Source: Hydractinia symbiolongicarpus (taxonomy: Eukaryota; Cnidaria; Hydrozoa; Anthoathecata; Hydractiniidae). Taken from it: 64,000 bases of DNA. The position numbers and the translations under genes were made by a program. The stretch lies in NCBI RefSeq assembly GCF_029227915.1, contig NC_079885.1, forward strand, positions 28,833,001-28,897,000, in the 5' to 3' direction. This document shows, one piece after another, positions 9,367 through 16,807 of the stretch (its first letter is position 1; each line of letters opens with the position of its first letter). The notes below the pieces were generated by a model, which was given only the letters and a program-made list of their open reading frames with translations, was not told the DNA's origin and did no database searches.

Positions 9367-10370
9367 CTACGCGAAGTGTACCGCTCCTTAACATGCTCTG
9401 GAGGTACTTCAACATCTTCCGGAATTTTCATAAGTTCTTCTGATACAAATCTCCGCTCTGGCCCGTCTTGCAAGTAATATAGCACACGGTTGTTTGGTTG
9501 CTGCTCCATGCGATCTAACCTATACGTCTTTTTGCTCAACCAAGCGTCCGTTGCACGTCTTTTCGCATCACCATGCTCTTCTCCAGGTTGCAGTAGGTAA
9601 AGGTAGAGACCGTCCTCAGGTAACGGCTTCTCTTGCTCCAGGCGATCTTTAACAAGCGATCCCTTCTCTAGCTTGATTGCCTTGTTGGGTTTCATACTGA
9701 TCATGGCAGTCTTGGTATTGTTCATGCTTTTCACGATAGTGTACAGATGTTTCATCCATGTGGTACTAGTCTCATCAGTGACCAACTCTTGTGCATCCTG
9801 GGACTTGAACAGTCTCTCAGCGAGCACCTTGTTATAAGACTCGACAAAGGCTGTGAACGTATGATGATATTTGGTGGTTGCGCGCTTAATCTCGACCCCT
9901 TAACCCTCTAGCAGTTTTTTCACATCTGACTTGAACTCACTACCGTTGTAGCACTGGAAGATCTTCGGATAGCGTAAAGGTCCTTTGCCTTTCGCGTAAA
10001 TGTCCTTGATCATGTCAGCGACTTCGTTGGCTTTCTTTGTTCTCAATGGTCTAGCTACCTTGAAGCGCGAGGTTACATCTATCCCTGTGAGAATGTATTT
10101 GTACACGTTACTGTAGACTTTATCATGAGGCATGTAGAGCAAGTCAAATTGGTGCATTTCATTAGGTTTTTTAATGGTAAAATGCGGGTAATCAATCCTT
10201 TTAGGTCCTCGAATATGTCTAAGCCATAAGAGTTGTGTAGACAGCCAGTGTACGACTTTCTTTTTAGGTAGTCCACTCTGCTCAGCGAGCAATTTAACAG
10301 CCTTGCGACCAGTCCAGAGATTTTCAGGGGTATAGTAAATACTGCTCAATTTTCTACCTCCTTCTCTGTG
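9367..10370 (-). pseudogene. INT: Retroviral-type (DD35E) integrase, inactivated
   Basis: This is the E1 copy of the Polinton integrase, homologous over its length to the intact E2 gene at 28429-29412. The first catalytic Asp (HQFDLLYMP) is present. The second is mutated to Tyr (QCYNGSEF, codon at 9948-9950, minus strand). The catalytic Glu (FVES) remains. One in-frame TAA at 9900-9902 separates the two halves, and the frame is otherwise continuous. The start Met is not preserved where homology begins (about 10353). The open frame overruns the expected stop, through the 9336-9366 hairpin and into the Bro gene as far as 9246, so the native stop has been lost. The C-terminal part is an SH3-like basic region. 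The protein is inactive. Confidence 0.88.
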
Positions 10371-10377
10371 GGAATAT

Positions 10378-10412
10378 ATGTTTTCGACATGTTTATTACA
10401 TATCGAAAACAT
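10378..10412 (-). terminator. 3'-end hairpin after the coiled-coil TM gene
   Basis: ATGTTTTCGA (10378-10387) and TCGAAAACAT (10403-10412) form a perfect 10-bp stem with a 15-nt loop. It lies 25 nt past the stop of the minus-strand gene at 10438-10836 and just upstream of the integrase. Confidence 0.5.
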
Positions 10413-10437
10413 TTTACATATAACTCCTGTGGAGACG

Positions 10438-10836
10438 CTAGGCGAACTTGTACACTGCAAGACCAAGGAGGGCTAAGGATCCAACGATGAACGTCAGCTC
10501 GCCATCTTGTTGTTGCTTGGAAGGTGTGTAAAAATCGGATAGTTTTGGAGCTTTTTCGATCGTTGCGATATAGTAATCCCTCATGCCTTCATCGAGCTCC
10601 TTCAAGCTCTCTCCACCTTGCCTTTTCAGCTCTCGTTGATGGTTAAACCAGTCAATCTTAGCCTGCCGATCTCTGACCCACTGTGCTTGAGCAGCTTGCA
10701 GTTGCTCAATTGCTTTATCATGTCGTTTCCGTTCCTCTTCGCCATGACCTGACAGCTTACTGAACAGGAGATTTGATCCGCTATAGGCTAATGCATTATT
10801 CGCAGCACCAGCCACAAGAACACTGATAGTTGCCAT
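10438..10836 (-). CDS. Conserved Polinton coiled-coil protein with C-terminal TM
   Basis: This 132-residue protein matches the E2 gene at 25417-25899. It has a small-residue-rich hydrophobic N-terminus with a SGSNLLFSKLS motif, a long charged coiled coil containing ERKRHDKAIEQLQ, a conserved LSDFYTPS motif and a C-terminal hydrophobic segment (about residues 115-131). The ATG at 10836 is in AAATAAATG context. It lies just downstream of the capsid gene on the same strand; the inferred capsid stop (10843) is only 7 nt away. In E2 the counterpart instead ends the block after the ATPase. It is probably a virion or membrane-associated structural protein; that is inferred from conservation. Confidence 0.75.
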   Translation of the reverse strand: MATISVLVAGAANNALAYSGSNLLFSKLSGHGEEERKRHDKAIEQLQAAQAQWVRDRQAKIDWFNHQRELKRQGGESLKELDEGMRDYYIATIEKAPKLSDFYTPSKQQQDGELTFIVGSLALLGLAVYKFA

Positions 10837-10842
10837 TTATTT

Positions 10843-11760
10843 TCAGTATTCCACAGAGTGATAATAGCCATCAAAGTGTTCAGCTGAGCATCCTGAAGTA
10901 GGAAAACGTAGCATTTAATATTCCCGGTTGTTCCGTCTGCCTTCCTTGTCATATGCAATGTTATACCGTCTGACAATCTCTGTAATTGCCTTTCGGAACC
11001 ATGGAGACTATAATCAGGTGATGCTCGGAAATCAACAAACAGGGCGTATCTCTCTGTGAAGAACTGCCCAATCGTGACCTCTGAATCGTGGCTACCGAAT
11101 AAATTTACGATCTGCTCGAGGTGATCTTTCGGGAGCATCGCGTGCGTGTAGAGCTCATTAGGCTCACCCTCGACAGTGATCGAGATTTTTTCGATCTTTG
11201 GGTTATAAAACACCTCGTTAGCGCCCGAGTAAGCCTTCACTTTTCCAGGGTCTACAAAGAGCAGTAAAACGCCTTTCAAACTTTTTGCAGGCGTATCAAT
11301 TTGCAAATTGTAGCTTGTGTCAGCCTTTTTCATCGTGACAACCTTGCTACAGAGTATCCTTTCATGGGGTAGGGCGAGACGGCTGTATCTCGACATCATG
11401 GCACTTGCGAACTCCTCGTTATTAACCTTGTCAAACCATAGCGACATATTGCTGATCTTGTAGGCAGCATCAGCTGGTTTGGCTGCGGTATTTCCAATAG
11501 CTGCCGTACCACCATCTTTTATAACGTCACCGTACGATGCAAAATGGATCACAAACTGTAACCTATCGTGTAGCCCTGGCTGGTAGAACGGCAAGTCTCG
11601 TGTCAATTCAAACATTTTTTCTAGAGGAGTACAAAACGTGCTGCCATAGGCTGCGACGATCGCTTTTTCCTCATCCGTGCCTACATGATCAGTCGCTTTT
11701 ACCTGTAGGGCGCGGATTGTACCGTATGCTTTATTATTAGCTGATTTTTGTTTCAAATAA
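10843..11760 (-). pseudogene. MCP: Major capsid protein (double jelly-roll), N-terminal half missing
   Basis: The frame aligns with the C-terminal part of the E2 capsid gene (22490-23353): shared PFYQPG/PYYQAG, AKYKISN-type, TPAKSLKG, FYNPKI, YALFVDFR and SLHG motifs in order. The first jelly-roll domain (about 150 residues in E2) is absent; homology stops near 11755, right where the divergent gene at 11761 begins. A small frameshift near the 3' end moves the natural C-terminus to a stop at 10843-10845. Without the N-terminal half the trimeric capsomer cannot form. The junction suggests a deletion that fused this remnant to its neighbour's promoter region. Confidence 0.8.
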
Positions 11761-13084
11761 ATGCCTATTAATCCAATATACGAAGGAGACGACTTTACGC
11801 CAGAGGAAAACATTCCAGACGAGGATCGATCTTTCAGTAGGCCTGACGCCAGCTCCACGCTAACGCCAGATCAGGAGCAGGGTCAATCGCCTAGCGTTTC
11901 ATCACGAGACATCACAACAAGGCAGAGGGAAGAGCTACTAAAATCAAAGGTCGACGATCTTTACGAACACCTTGGTGAGGAGCTGGGGCAGCCAATCGCG
12001 AGATATTACAACGAATTTGATGCACGAGAAAACCAGCTTCTTTTCGATGGCATAGAGATCACGAAAAGGCATGGTGAATTAAGGAGCGTTGCCGAGATAC
12101 GGAGGAGGTTAGGTACAAATCGCTTGCGAGCCATGGGGTTTACCGACTATACTACACCAAACAAAGGCAGTAAAACAATGGCTCAGAAACTCCTTAACGA
12201 GATTGTTCACGTTGATCGCCTAGCGGCTCAGCAAGAGAAGGCCGATGATATCGAAATGATGCCGCTGCTCGAGAATGTCCTTGATGAAACGGAGAGCCTG
12301 ATCAATCGCCTAGCGGCCGTGGCAGCGGAAGGCCCGTCTCAGCAAGAGACTCCCTTTGGCGGCAGCGAAGCCTTCGCAGAGCGTGAAAGAAGAGGGCTCA
12401 ATCTCGAGCTTCAAACACTAAGGGGTAACCTGAAGCACTTGAAAACAAGATGATCTTCTATGACAGCGAGATCGCCAAGGCAGAGGCCAAGGTGAAAAGG
12501 CTTGAGACGAAGAAAGCTACACCTGGACTATCAGAGGAACAGCAAACTATATGGAACGAAGATATTGCAAGGGCTAGGGAAGATCTAGAACGACTCCAAG
12601 ATCAAAAGAAAGCAGTACGAGAATAACACGGTTTACTATCATCTGACACTCAAAGCCAACTGAAAGCAATTAAGGAAACGATGATGAAAATCGCAGAAGG
12701 CGATAAATCTCTGACTGAAAAGCTAAGAATCTTGTTCAAGAACAAGGGGTTACTATAGCTAGCATCGTGGCGGCTGTTGGTCTACTGATTTCCACCATCG
12801 TACTCGCAGTTACAGGTGGTGGAGGAGCGGGTACTGCAGCGGCAGGAAGTGCCGCAGGGAAGGATTTTTTGCAAAAGCAGCTGGAAAGACTTGGAAATTT
12901 TTTAAAATATTTAGCAGGTAAGGCAGGTGCGGCGCTACCAGGGTTTATTAGCACGGTTGTCTCGTTCTTTTTTAAAGTAGCAGCAAAACTTGTTGAATAC
13001 GCAGCCAAACACCTCTACATGACAATCGCTGCCGCTGCTGCTTTTGTTGTGGCCTATGCCGAGAAGAGAGGCAAACTATCGTAA
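11761..13084 (+). pseudogene. Large conserved coiled-coil protein with hydrophobic C-terminus, broken
   Basis: This is the E1 counterpart of E2 25896-27148. Parts in order: an acidic disordered N-terminus; a small domain (LYEHL to RAMGF) matched in E2 by LYEVL to CSLGF; a long coiled coil; then a hydrophobic region starting near IVAAVGLLIST, a Gly-rich linker, an amphipathic block with KAGAALPGFISTVVSF, and a final TM helix. Breaks: a frameshift near 12435, an in-frame TAA at 12624-12626 and a single-base frameshift near 12747. The ATG at 11761 is in AAATAAATG context. The final stop sits inside the 13083-13115 hairpin. Its conservation suggests a minor virion protein with membrane activity; no enzyme motif is visible. 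Confidence 0.75.
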
Positions 13085-13115
13085 ATATTGGTGCTCCCGC
13101 GGAGCACTAATATTT
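13083..13115. terminator. Long hairpin straddling two convergent stop codons
   Basis: AAATATT-G-GTGCTCC pairs with GGAGCAC-T-AATATTT: 14 Watson-Crick pairs plus one G-T, with a 3-nt loop. The stem includes part of the TAA of the plus gene (13082-13084) and all of the TAG of the minus gene (13107-13109). It is the strongest of the E1 hairpins. Confidence 0.65.
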
Positions 13116-14211
13116 CTTTAACCAAATGTACATTAGGATCGATAATACTCCCATTGTAATTAAGGCAGCTTTGTTGTCATCGTGTTTTTCGGCCTCTATT
13201 GCGTAAGCTGTCGCTAGCGTAGTCTTGTGCTTCTCATGTTTAGGGATCATCGCCTGGCGGCTCCGCAGGAGCACGCGGCTCACCTGTGGAGGGTTAATAA
13301 TGATGTCAGCCTGCTTCGCGTTAATCTTCGGATTTATACCGATTGAAAAACAATCCTTGCTAATCAAAATTTTGTTCGTGAAATTCACAACATTTCCAAT
13401 ATGAAGGCTCATGTCACTTGGGATCATATAGACGCCATGAGCAACACTAAAATCCACCTTGGACCGCGCATATTTCAGCACATTTTGAAATTCAGCAATT
13501 TCCTTACCCGTGTCGCTAGGTCTAATTACCACGTCCTCAAATGTCGTCAGGTACAGGCGTTGAGCATCAATTGCGCTGCCTTGGTTTCCAATGATTCCAG
13601 ATCTTGCATTTGCCTGGCTTTCGAGAATTAGGTAGGCATAGAAGCGCACGCTTTAGGATAACCGTTCAATACCAATACGAGTGAGGCCCTGGGATTCTTC
13701 AATGATCCAGCGACTCCACGAGTCCTCGTTAAAATAGCCAGGGCCTGAACCAGGATAATCTTTGCGATGAAGTTGCCAACTACTGAAGATGGTTTCGTTC
13801 CTCCACTCCTGCTCACTGTCGCTTACTCTAAACTTGCGAGCCAGTTGCTGGAGTTTTTGTTTGTTGAACGGGTAGTTTAGACGTCGAAATCTAACTGAGC
13901 CCGGTAGAGAAATGTCAAGCTCCGGAGGTAAGATGCTGCATGGAAATACCGCAAGCAGATGTTGCACAGTAGGTAGCAAAATTTAGTTGAGTGGACCAGA
14001 GACTGAAAGGGTGGCTGTTCCTCTCCTTCACTAGCCCGCTAGTGTTGTAATAGAATTCATAGTCGACAAAGATGTCTGGAAATTTCACCATGAACGAGGA
14101 CCCTTGAGTATCAATAACGATGTTCTGCACTGAAAGATCCTTAAGTCTCTCCAAATATCTCCCATGGTTGGGTGCATAATTTGCTTTCGGGTTGTATGAG
14201 TAAATGCTCAT
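13107..14211 (-). pseudogene. Conserved ~400-residue Polinton protein with C-terminal TM, broken
   Basis: It is homologous end to end with E2 20164-21369: an N-terminal YNPKANYAPN block, FPDIFVDYE, SLWSTQLNFATYCATSACG, a central domain with HRKDYPG...YF and RWIIEES, then YAYLILESQANARSGIIGN, KVDFSVAHGVYMIPSDM and a C-terminal TM helix. The start is the ATG ending at 14211, because homology begins there. The frame shifts near 13940 and stops at about 13650 before resuming. It is divergent from the minor capsid gene with only 19 bp between start codons, and convergent with the large coiled-coil gene over a shared hairpin. It is probably a virion protein; function unknown. Confidence 0.78.
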
Positions 14212-14230
14212 CTTTTCTTTAAGAATAAAC

Positions 14231-14902
14231 ATGAGACAGCTGTATGACACGGATATAGGGAAGCCTACGATTTTTGACGATTACCTAGGGCAGGACACGA
14301 GAATTGCCCTAAAATCAATAAGTATCAGGCCCGTATGGCTGAACCTTTACAGCGACAATGATTTTGTCATTCGTAGGACAGGGCCTGATCAGACAGAAAC
14401 TAGAATTGAAATTATGAACGGTCTATACAGGATAGAGGATTTGGCAACCATCGTCAACAGTCAGGCAGGGGACAAGATCAAATTGTTTGTATTAAAAAAT
14501 GGAATCTACAGGCTCCGTGTGAATGACAGGTATACTGTGGTAATCCATCGAAAACTGCAGGAGCTTATGCGGCTACCCTACGACCCTGCAAAAAAGTACT
14601 TTACCAAAGGCGACTATGACAGCTTCTACAAAACTGACGTGTACCAAAGATTGAGACTCGTTTGCCCTCAGCTGGATGAAGACGATTGCCTACTGGATGG
14701 AAAGAAATCAAAAATTCTTGCTTTGCTTCCCACCAAAGAGTTAAACGCATGGGGAGACATGCTTACATGGAATTTTGACACTCCAATCTAACTTCCTTTG
14801 AAAGGCTCAACAGACAGACTGGAGTTCATGCTGACGGACGAGCATCATCATGAAAAAAATGTTTCGTTCGTTGGAATTACGATGCATTTACTCATAGAAT
14901 AA
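14231..14902 (+). pseudogene. Probable minor capsid (penton-type, single jelly-roll) protein, premature stop
   Basis: This is an all-beta-looking protein matching the position, orientation and general pattern of E2 21408-21968. Both face the 400-residue gene head to head and both end in a short beta-rich block (FVGITMHLLI here; TTVTLHI in E2). An in-frame TAA at 14789-14791 interrupts it. The frame then stays open for another 36 codons to TAA 14900-14902, which abuts the ATG of the next gene. I take the second stop as the native end. The ATG at 14231 (AATAAACATG) is preferred over an upstream in-frame codon at 14204. The minor-capsid assignment rests on size, predicted beta content and context, not on a clear motif. 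Confidence 0.6.
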
Positions 14903-15547
14903 ATGGCTGATAAAATGAAGCTTTACCCAACTTTGCCGCCAAGTGCGCCTGAGCATGAGCCTGAAGAAAGTCAGGTATACAGACTCAAAAAGAGCGAGGA
15001 GGTGGAACAGTACTTGCGTGGTGAGATCAAAGGGCGTGACAAACTCGCAAAAAAGTTCAAGATGCATGGTACGTGGGTTAGATTCACTGATCATGGATTG
15101 CTAGCTGTAAGTATTATAATTTCAGGTGTTGGGATTGGTAGTATGCTGTCCGGAATAGGTGTAACACTAGCTGTGGTGATGGGTGGTATCACGATCGCTG
15201 TAGGACTAGGGAAGGCAGGTTTACGGAATGCGGGGAAGAGGCTAGACGTTAAGTCAAAGAAGCATGAGGGCATCAGACTCTTAGCAGAGACTAAGTTGAA
15301 CTCCGTTGTCGACCTTATATCAAAGACTGTGGAGAACGGTGTGATTAGTGATTATGAGTTCAGCCTAATCATGCAGGAGAAGCAACGCTACATGTTGCTG
15401 AAGGAGAAGCTCCGACAACGAACGAGAAAGATCGTAGATTCCATCAATGATCGGGAGCGACAGCAGCTTGTCGAAAAGGGGCGTGAGGAGGCCAAAGAGG
15501 AGCTTATGAAAAAACTTAAATCTGCGCAGTATGTCAGCGATACTTAG
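14903..15547 (+). CDS. Conserved Polinton two-TM protein
   Basis: This 214-residue protein opens with an LYPTLPPSAP motif and has a charged helix, two hydrophobic segments (about residues 65-83 and 88-108, Gly-rich hairpin), an AKxxKHEGI-like cytoplasmic block and a long C-terminal coiled coil. E2 has two paralogues (27189 and 27673) with LKIYPKLP in the longer. Proteins of this build are common in Polintons and their remnants in invertebrate genomes; the exact role is unknown, and a membrane-remodelling virion protein is a guess. The ATG directly follows the upstream stop in TAATAAATG-like context. The frame is intact, unusual in E1. A 10-bp hairpin follows 22 nt after the stop. Confidence 0.75.
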   Translation: MADKMKLYPTLPPSAPEHEPEESQVYRLKKSEEVEQYLRGEIKGRDKLAKKFKMHGTWVRFTDHGLLAVSIIISGVGIGSMLSGIGVTLAVVMGGITIAVGLGKAGLRNAGKRLDVKSKKHEGIRLLAETKLNSVVDLISKTVENGVISDYEFSLIMQEKQRYMLLKEKLRQRTRKIVDSINDRERQQLVEKGREEAKEELMKKLKSAQYVSDT

Positions 15548-15569
15548 AGTCTCCACCTGCTTATTCATA

Positions 15570-15599
15570 GATCTAGTGTATTGTTCAAAACACTAGATC
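15570..15599. terminator. Hairpin between convergent genes
   Basis: GATCTAGTGT (15570-15579) and ACACTAGATC (15590-15599) form a perfect 10-bp stem with a 10-nt loop. It lies 22 nt after the plus-strand stop (15547) and 20 nt after the minus-strand stop (15620), so it serves a convergent pair. Confidence 0.6.
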
Positions 15600-15619
15600 A
15601 CCTACACAATCTCGATCAC

Positions 15620-15874
15620 TTATCCCGTATCTTGATCTATGAGCAAGTCGCCATCATGTACGACACGTCGCTGTTTTTTAGCGAGATCCCTCAAATATTG
15701 TTCAAAATTTTTCTCCCATGCAATTTTAGAACAAGGCTCGCAGTACGGTCCGTCCGTTTGTGTTGACGCATCCTTATACTTAACTTTGCGTATGGTTTCG
15801 ACAAGGTCTATTCGCTTCAACGTAGAGTACCCTTTGAGACCTAAGGCTTTAGCTTCTTGTCGCAGTTTGTCCAT
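15620..15874 (-). CDS. Small SAP-like domain protein
   Basis: This is an 84-residue protein. Residues 1-32 (MDKLRQEAKALGLKGYSTL, then KRIDLVETIRK) fit the SAP helix-turn-helix pattern that binds AT-rich DNA. A CEPCSK pair and a basic aromatic tail follow. E2 has an analogous SAP protein at 29500-29769 and SAP leaders on two larger proteins. The start is ATG 15874; a longer frame would need a TTG. It could be a DNA-binding accessory protein for replication or chromatin; this is inferred from the fold only. Confidence 0.55.
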   Translation of the reverse strand: MDKLRQEAKALGLKGYSTLKRIDLVETIRKVKYKDASTQTDGPYCEPCSKIAWEKNFEQYLRDLAKKQRRVVHDGDLLIDQDTG

Positions 15875-16093
15875 TTGTTCATGTGAACAGCGCAAGGCTA
15901 CATTCTACATGGAGATATGACGGCTGCCTTTCGTTGTATGTGGTATGCGATCTAGAGTCCACCACCACCCCCAATCGGGACACTTCAGATAAAAGCTTTT
16001 TGTCTTCCTCATCTACTTGCTTGTTTCCCTTTTCCAATCAAACTTAAACGTTGCCATTTATTTTGTATATTTTTGGGTCTAACCTGCTTTGCC

Positions 16094-16261
16094 TCATGAC
16101 AAAAAAGTCTCACAAGGGCAGAGGCCACCATTGTAAGTGACGTAGTCTTGGTAGCAATACCAACAAAGCACCTCCTCTCCCATACGCAGACGTCTTTGAC
16201 ATCTACCACACCTATCGTAGGCATCTAGAGTTCTTTGACAGTCATTGCAGATTTCTCGCAT
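16094..16261 (-). CDS. Cys-rich zinc-binding mini-protein
   Basis: This 55-residue frame reads from ATG 16261 to TGA 16094 on the minus strand. It has four Cys pairs: C5xxC8 (ICNDC), C18xxC21 (CGRC), C33xxC36 (CWYC) and C48xC50 (CPC), the spacing of a double zinc ribbon or treble-clef domain. Its start overlaps the end of the TM gene at 16242-16517, as in other tight gene pairs here. The regular Cys spacing and overlap argue that this is the coding frame rather than the longer overlapping frame on the same strand. Between it and the SAP gene (15875-16093) I see only short W-rich fragments. Function unknown; DNA, RNA or protein binding is possible. Confidence 0.5.
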   Translation of the reverse strand: MREICNDCQRTLDAYDRCGRCQRRLRMGEEVLCWYCYQDYVTYNGGLCPCETFLS

Positions 16262-16517
16262 CCATTTTATGATCCACCAAAAAGTATTCAGTTTCTTCTA
16301 GTTCTTTAATTCTCTCAACTAGAGCGTTGATAGCACTCTCGCGCTCTTCTTCTTCTTTCGCACTTTTCATCACAAGTGCGGTAGAGGTGAGGGCTAGGGC
16401 AGCTATCACAAGTGCGGTAGAGGTGACGGCTAGGACAGCTCCCACACCTACAAAAAACGTTACAGGTATAAAAACTGCGTACCAATCTAGCGCTGTCTTT
16501 TTATCGTTGCTTGACAT
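16242..16517 (-). CDS. Small membrane protein with duplicated hydrophobic repeat and coiled coil
   Basis: This 91-residue protein has a hydrophobic N-terminal half (about residues 13-52) containing two near-identical copies of a TSTALV(I/M) unit, encoded by a tandem repeat of about 36 bp. A charged coiled coil (KEEEERESAINALVERIKE) follows. The ATG at 16517 is in the context ATAATAAATG, the E1 start motif. It is the first gene inward from the right terminus, on the minus strand, so its promoter lies in the terminal region. It has no E2 counterpart. Function unknown. Confidence 0.55.
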   Translation of the reverse strand: MSSNDKKTALDWYAVFIPVTFFVGVGAVLAVTSTALVIAALALTSTALVMKSAKEEEERESAINALVERIKELEETEYFLVDHKMDARNLQ

Positions 16518-16807
16518 TTATTATACATACATTCAGACTTCAACTAACAACGGTCGCAATTGGGGATTTCCCTACTCAAATAGATTTGCGAGTTTGTTGA
16601 TGTCAGCACATTTGTCGAGGGCCGTCATTTTTGATGATGTCAGCAGTTTTGTCGAGTGCCGTCATGGTGTCACGTGACTTGTTTACTCATTTGAGGTATG
16701 ATAAAATCTGTGACGTCACAGCCTTTTTTAGGGGTCTAAAAGCAGCGTTTTTTAATAGGGTTTGGCCGTGTAAAACCGAAAAACTGTTTATAAGGGTGTA
16801 CTACTCT
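16518..16807. promoter_or_regulatory. E1 right terminal region (presumed TIR) with CRE and E-box palindromes
   Basis: There is no gene here. The region ends against satellite and should include the right terminal inverted repeat, but the left copy is outside the window, so the TIR is not proven. It contains a tandem imperfect repeat of about 37 bp (GATGTCAGCA...GTCGAG...CCGTCAT, about 16600-16665), the palindrome GTCACGTGAC with a CACGTG core (16669-16678) and the palindrome TGTGACGTCACA with a TGACGTCA CRE core (16709-16720). A TTATAA box lies near 16791. These are consensus sites for host bHLH and CREB/ATF factors; use by the element is inference. Confidence 0.5.

Larger units (their letters stand above)
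1..16807. mobile_element. Polinton/Maverick-like element 1 (E1), right-hand part, decayed
   Basis: This block carries the hallmark genes of a Polinton: protein-primed polymerase, DD35E integrase, A32-like ATPase, capsid proteins and conserved small membrane proteins. Its left end lies outside the window. Its right end is where satellite begins, just after ACTACTCT at about 16807. Every hallmark gene is broken (nonsense codons, frameshifts, mutated active sites), so this copy cannot be autonomous. Order: polymerase (+), a block of small genes and the ATPase (+), two Bro-N genes (+), integrase (-), coiled-coil protein and capsid (-), large coiled-coil gene (+), 400-residue gene (-), minor capsid and two-TM genes (+), then SAP, zinc-ribbon and TM genes (-). 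It looks older and more GC-rich than E2. The exact terminus and target duplication cannot be settled without the left end. Confidence 0.9.

Noticed and set aside
16009-16224. 71-codon minus-strand frame
   Set aside because: It overlaps the zinc-ribbon frame, which has regular Cys pairs and a start overlapping the upstream gene. This frame has no features.
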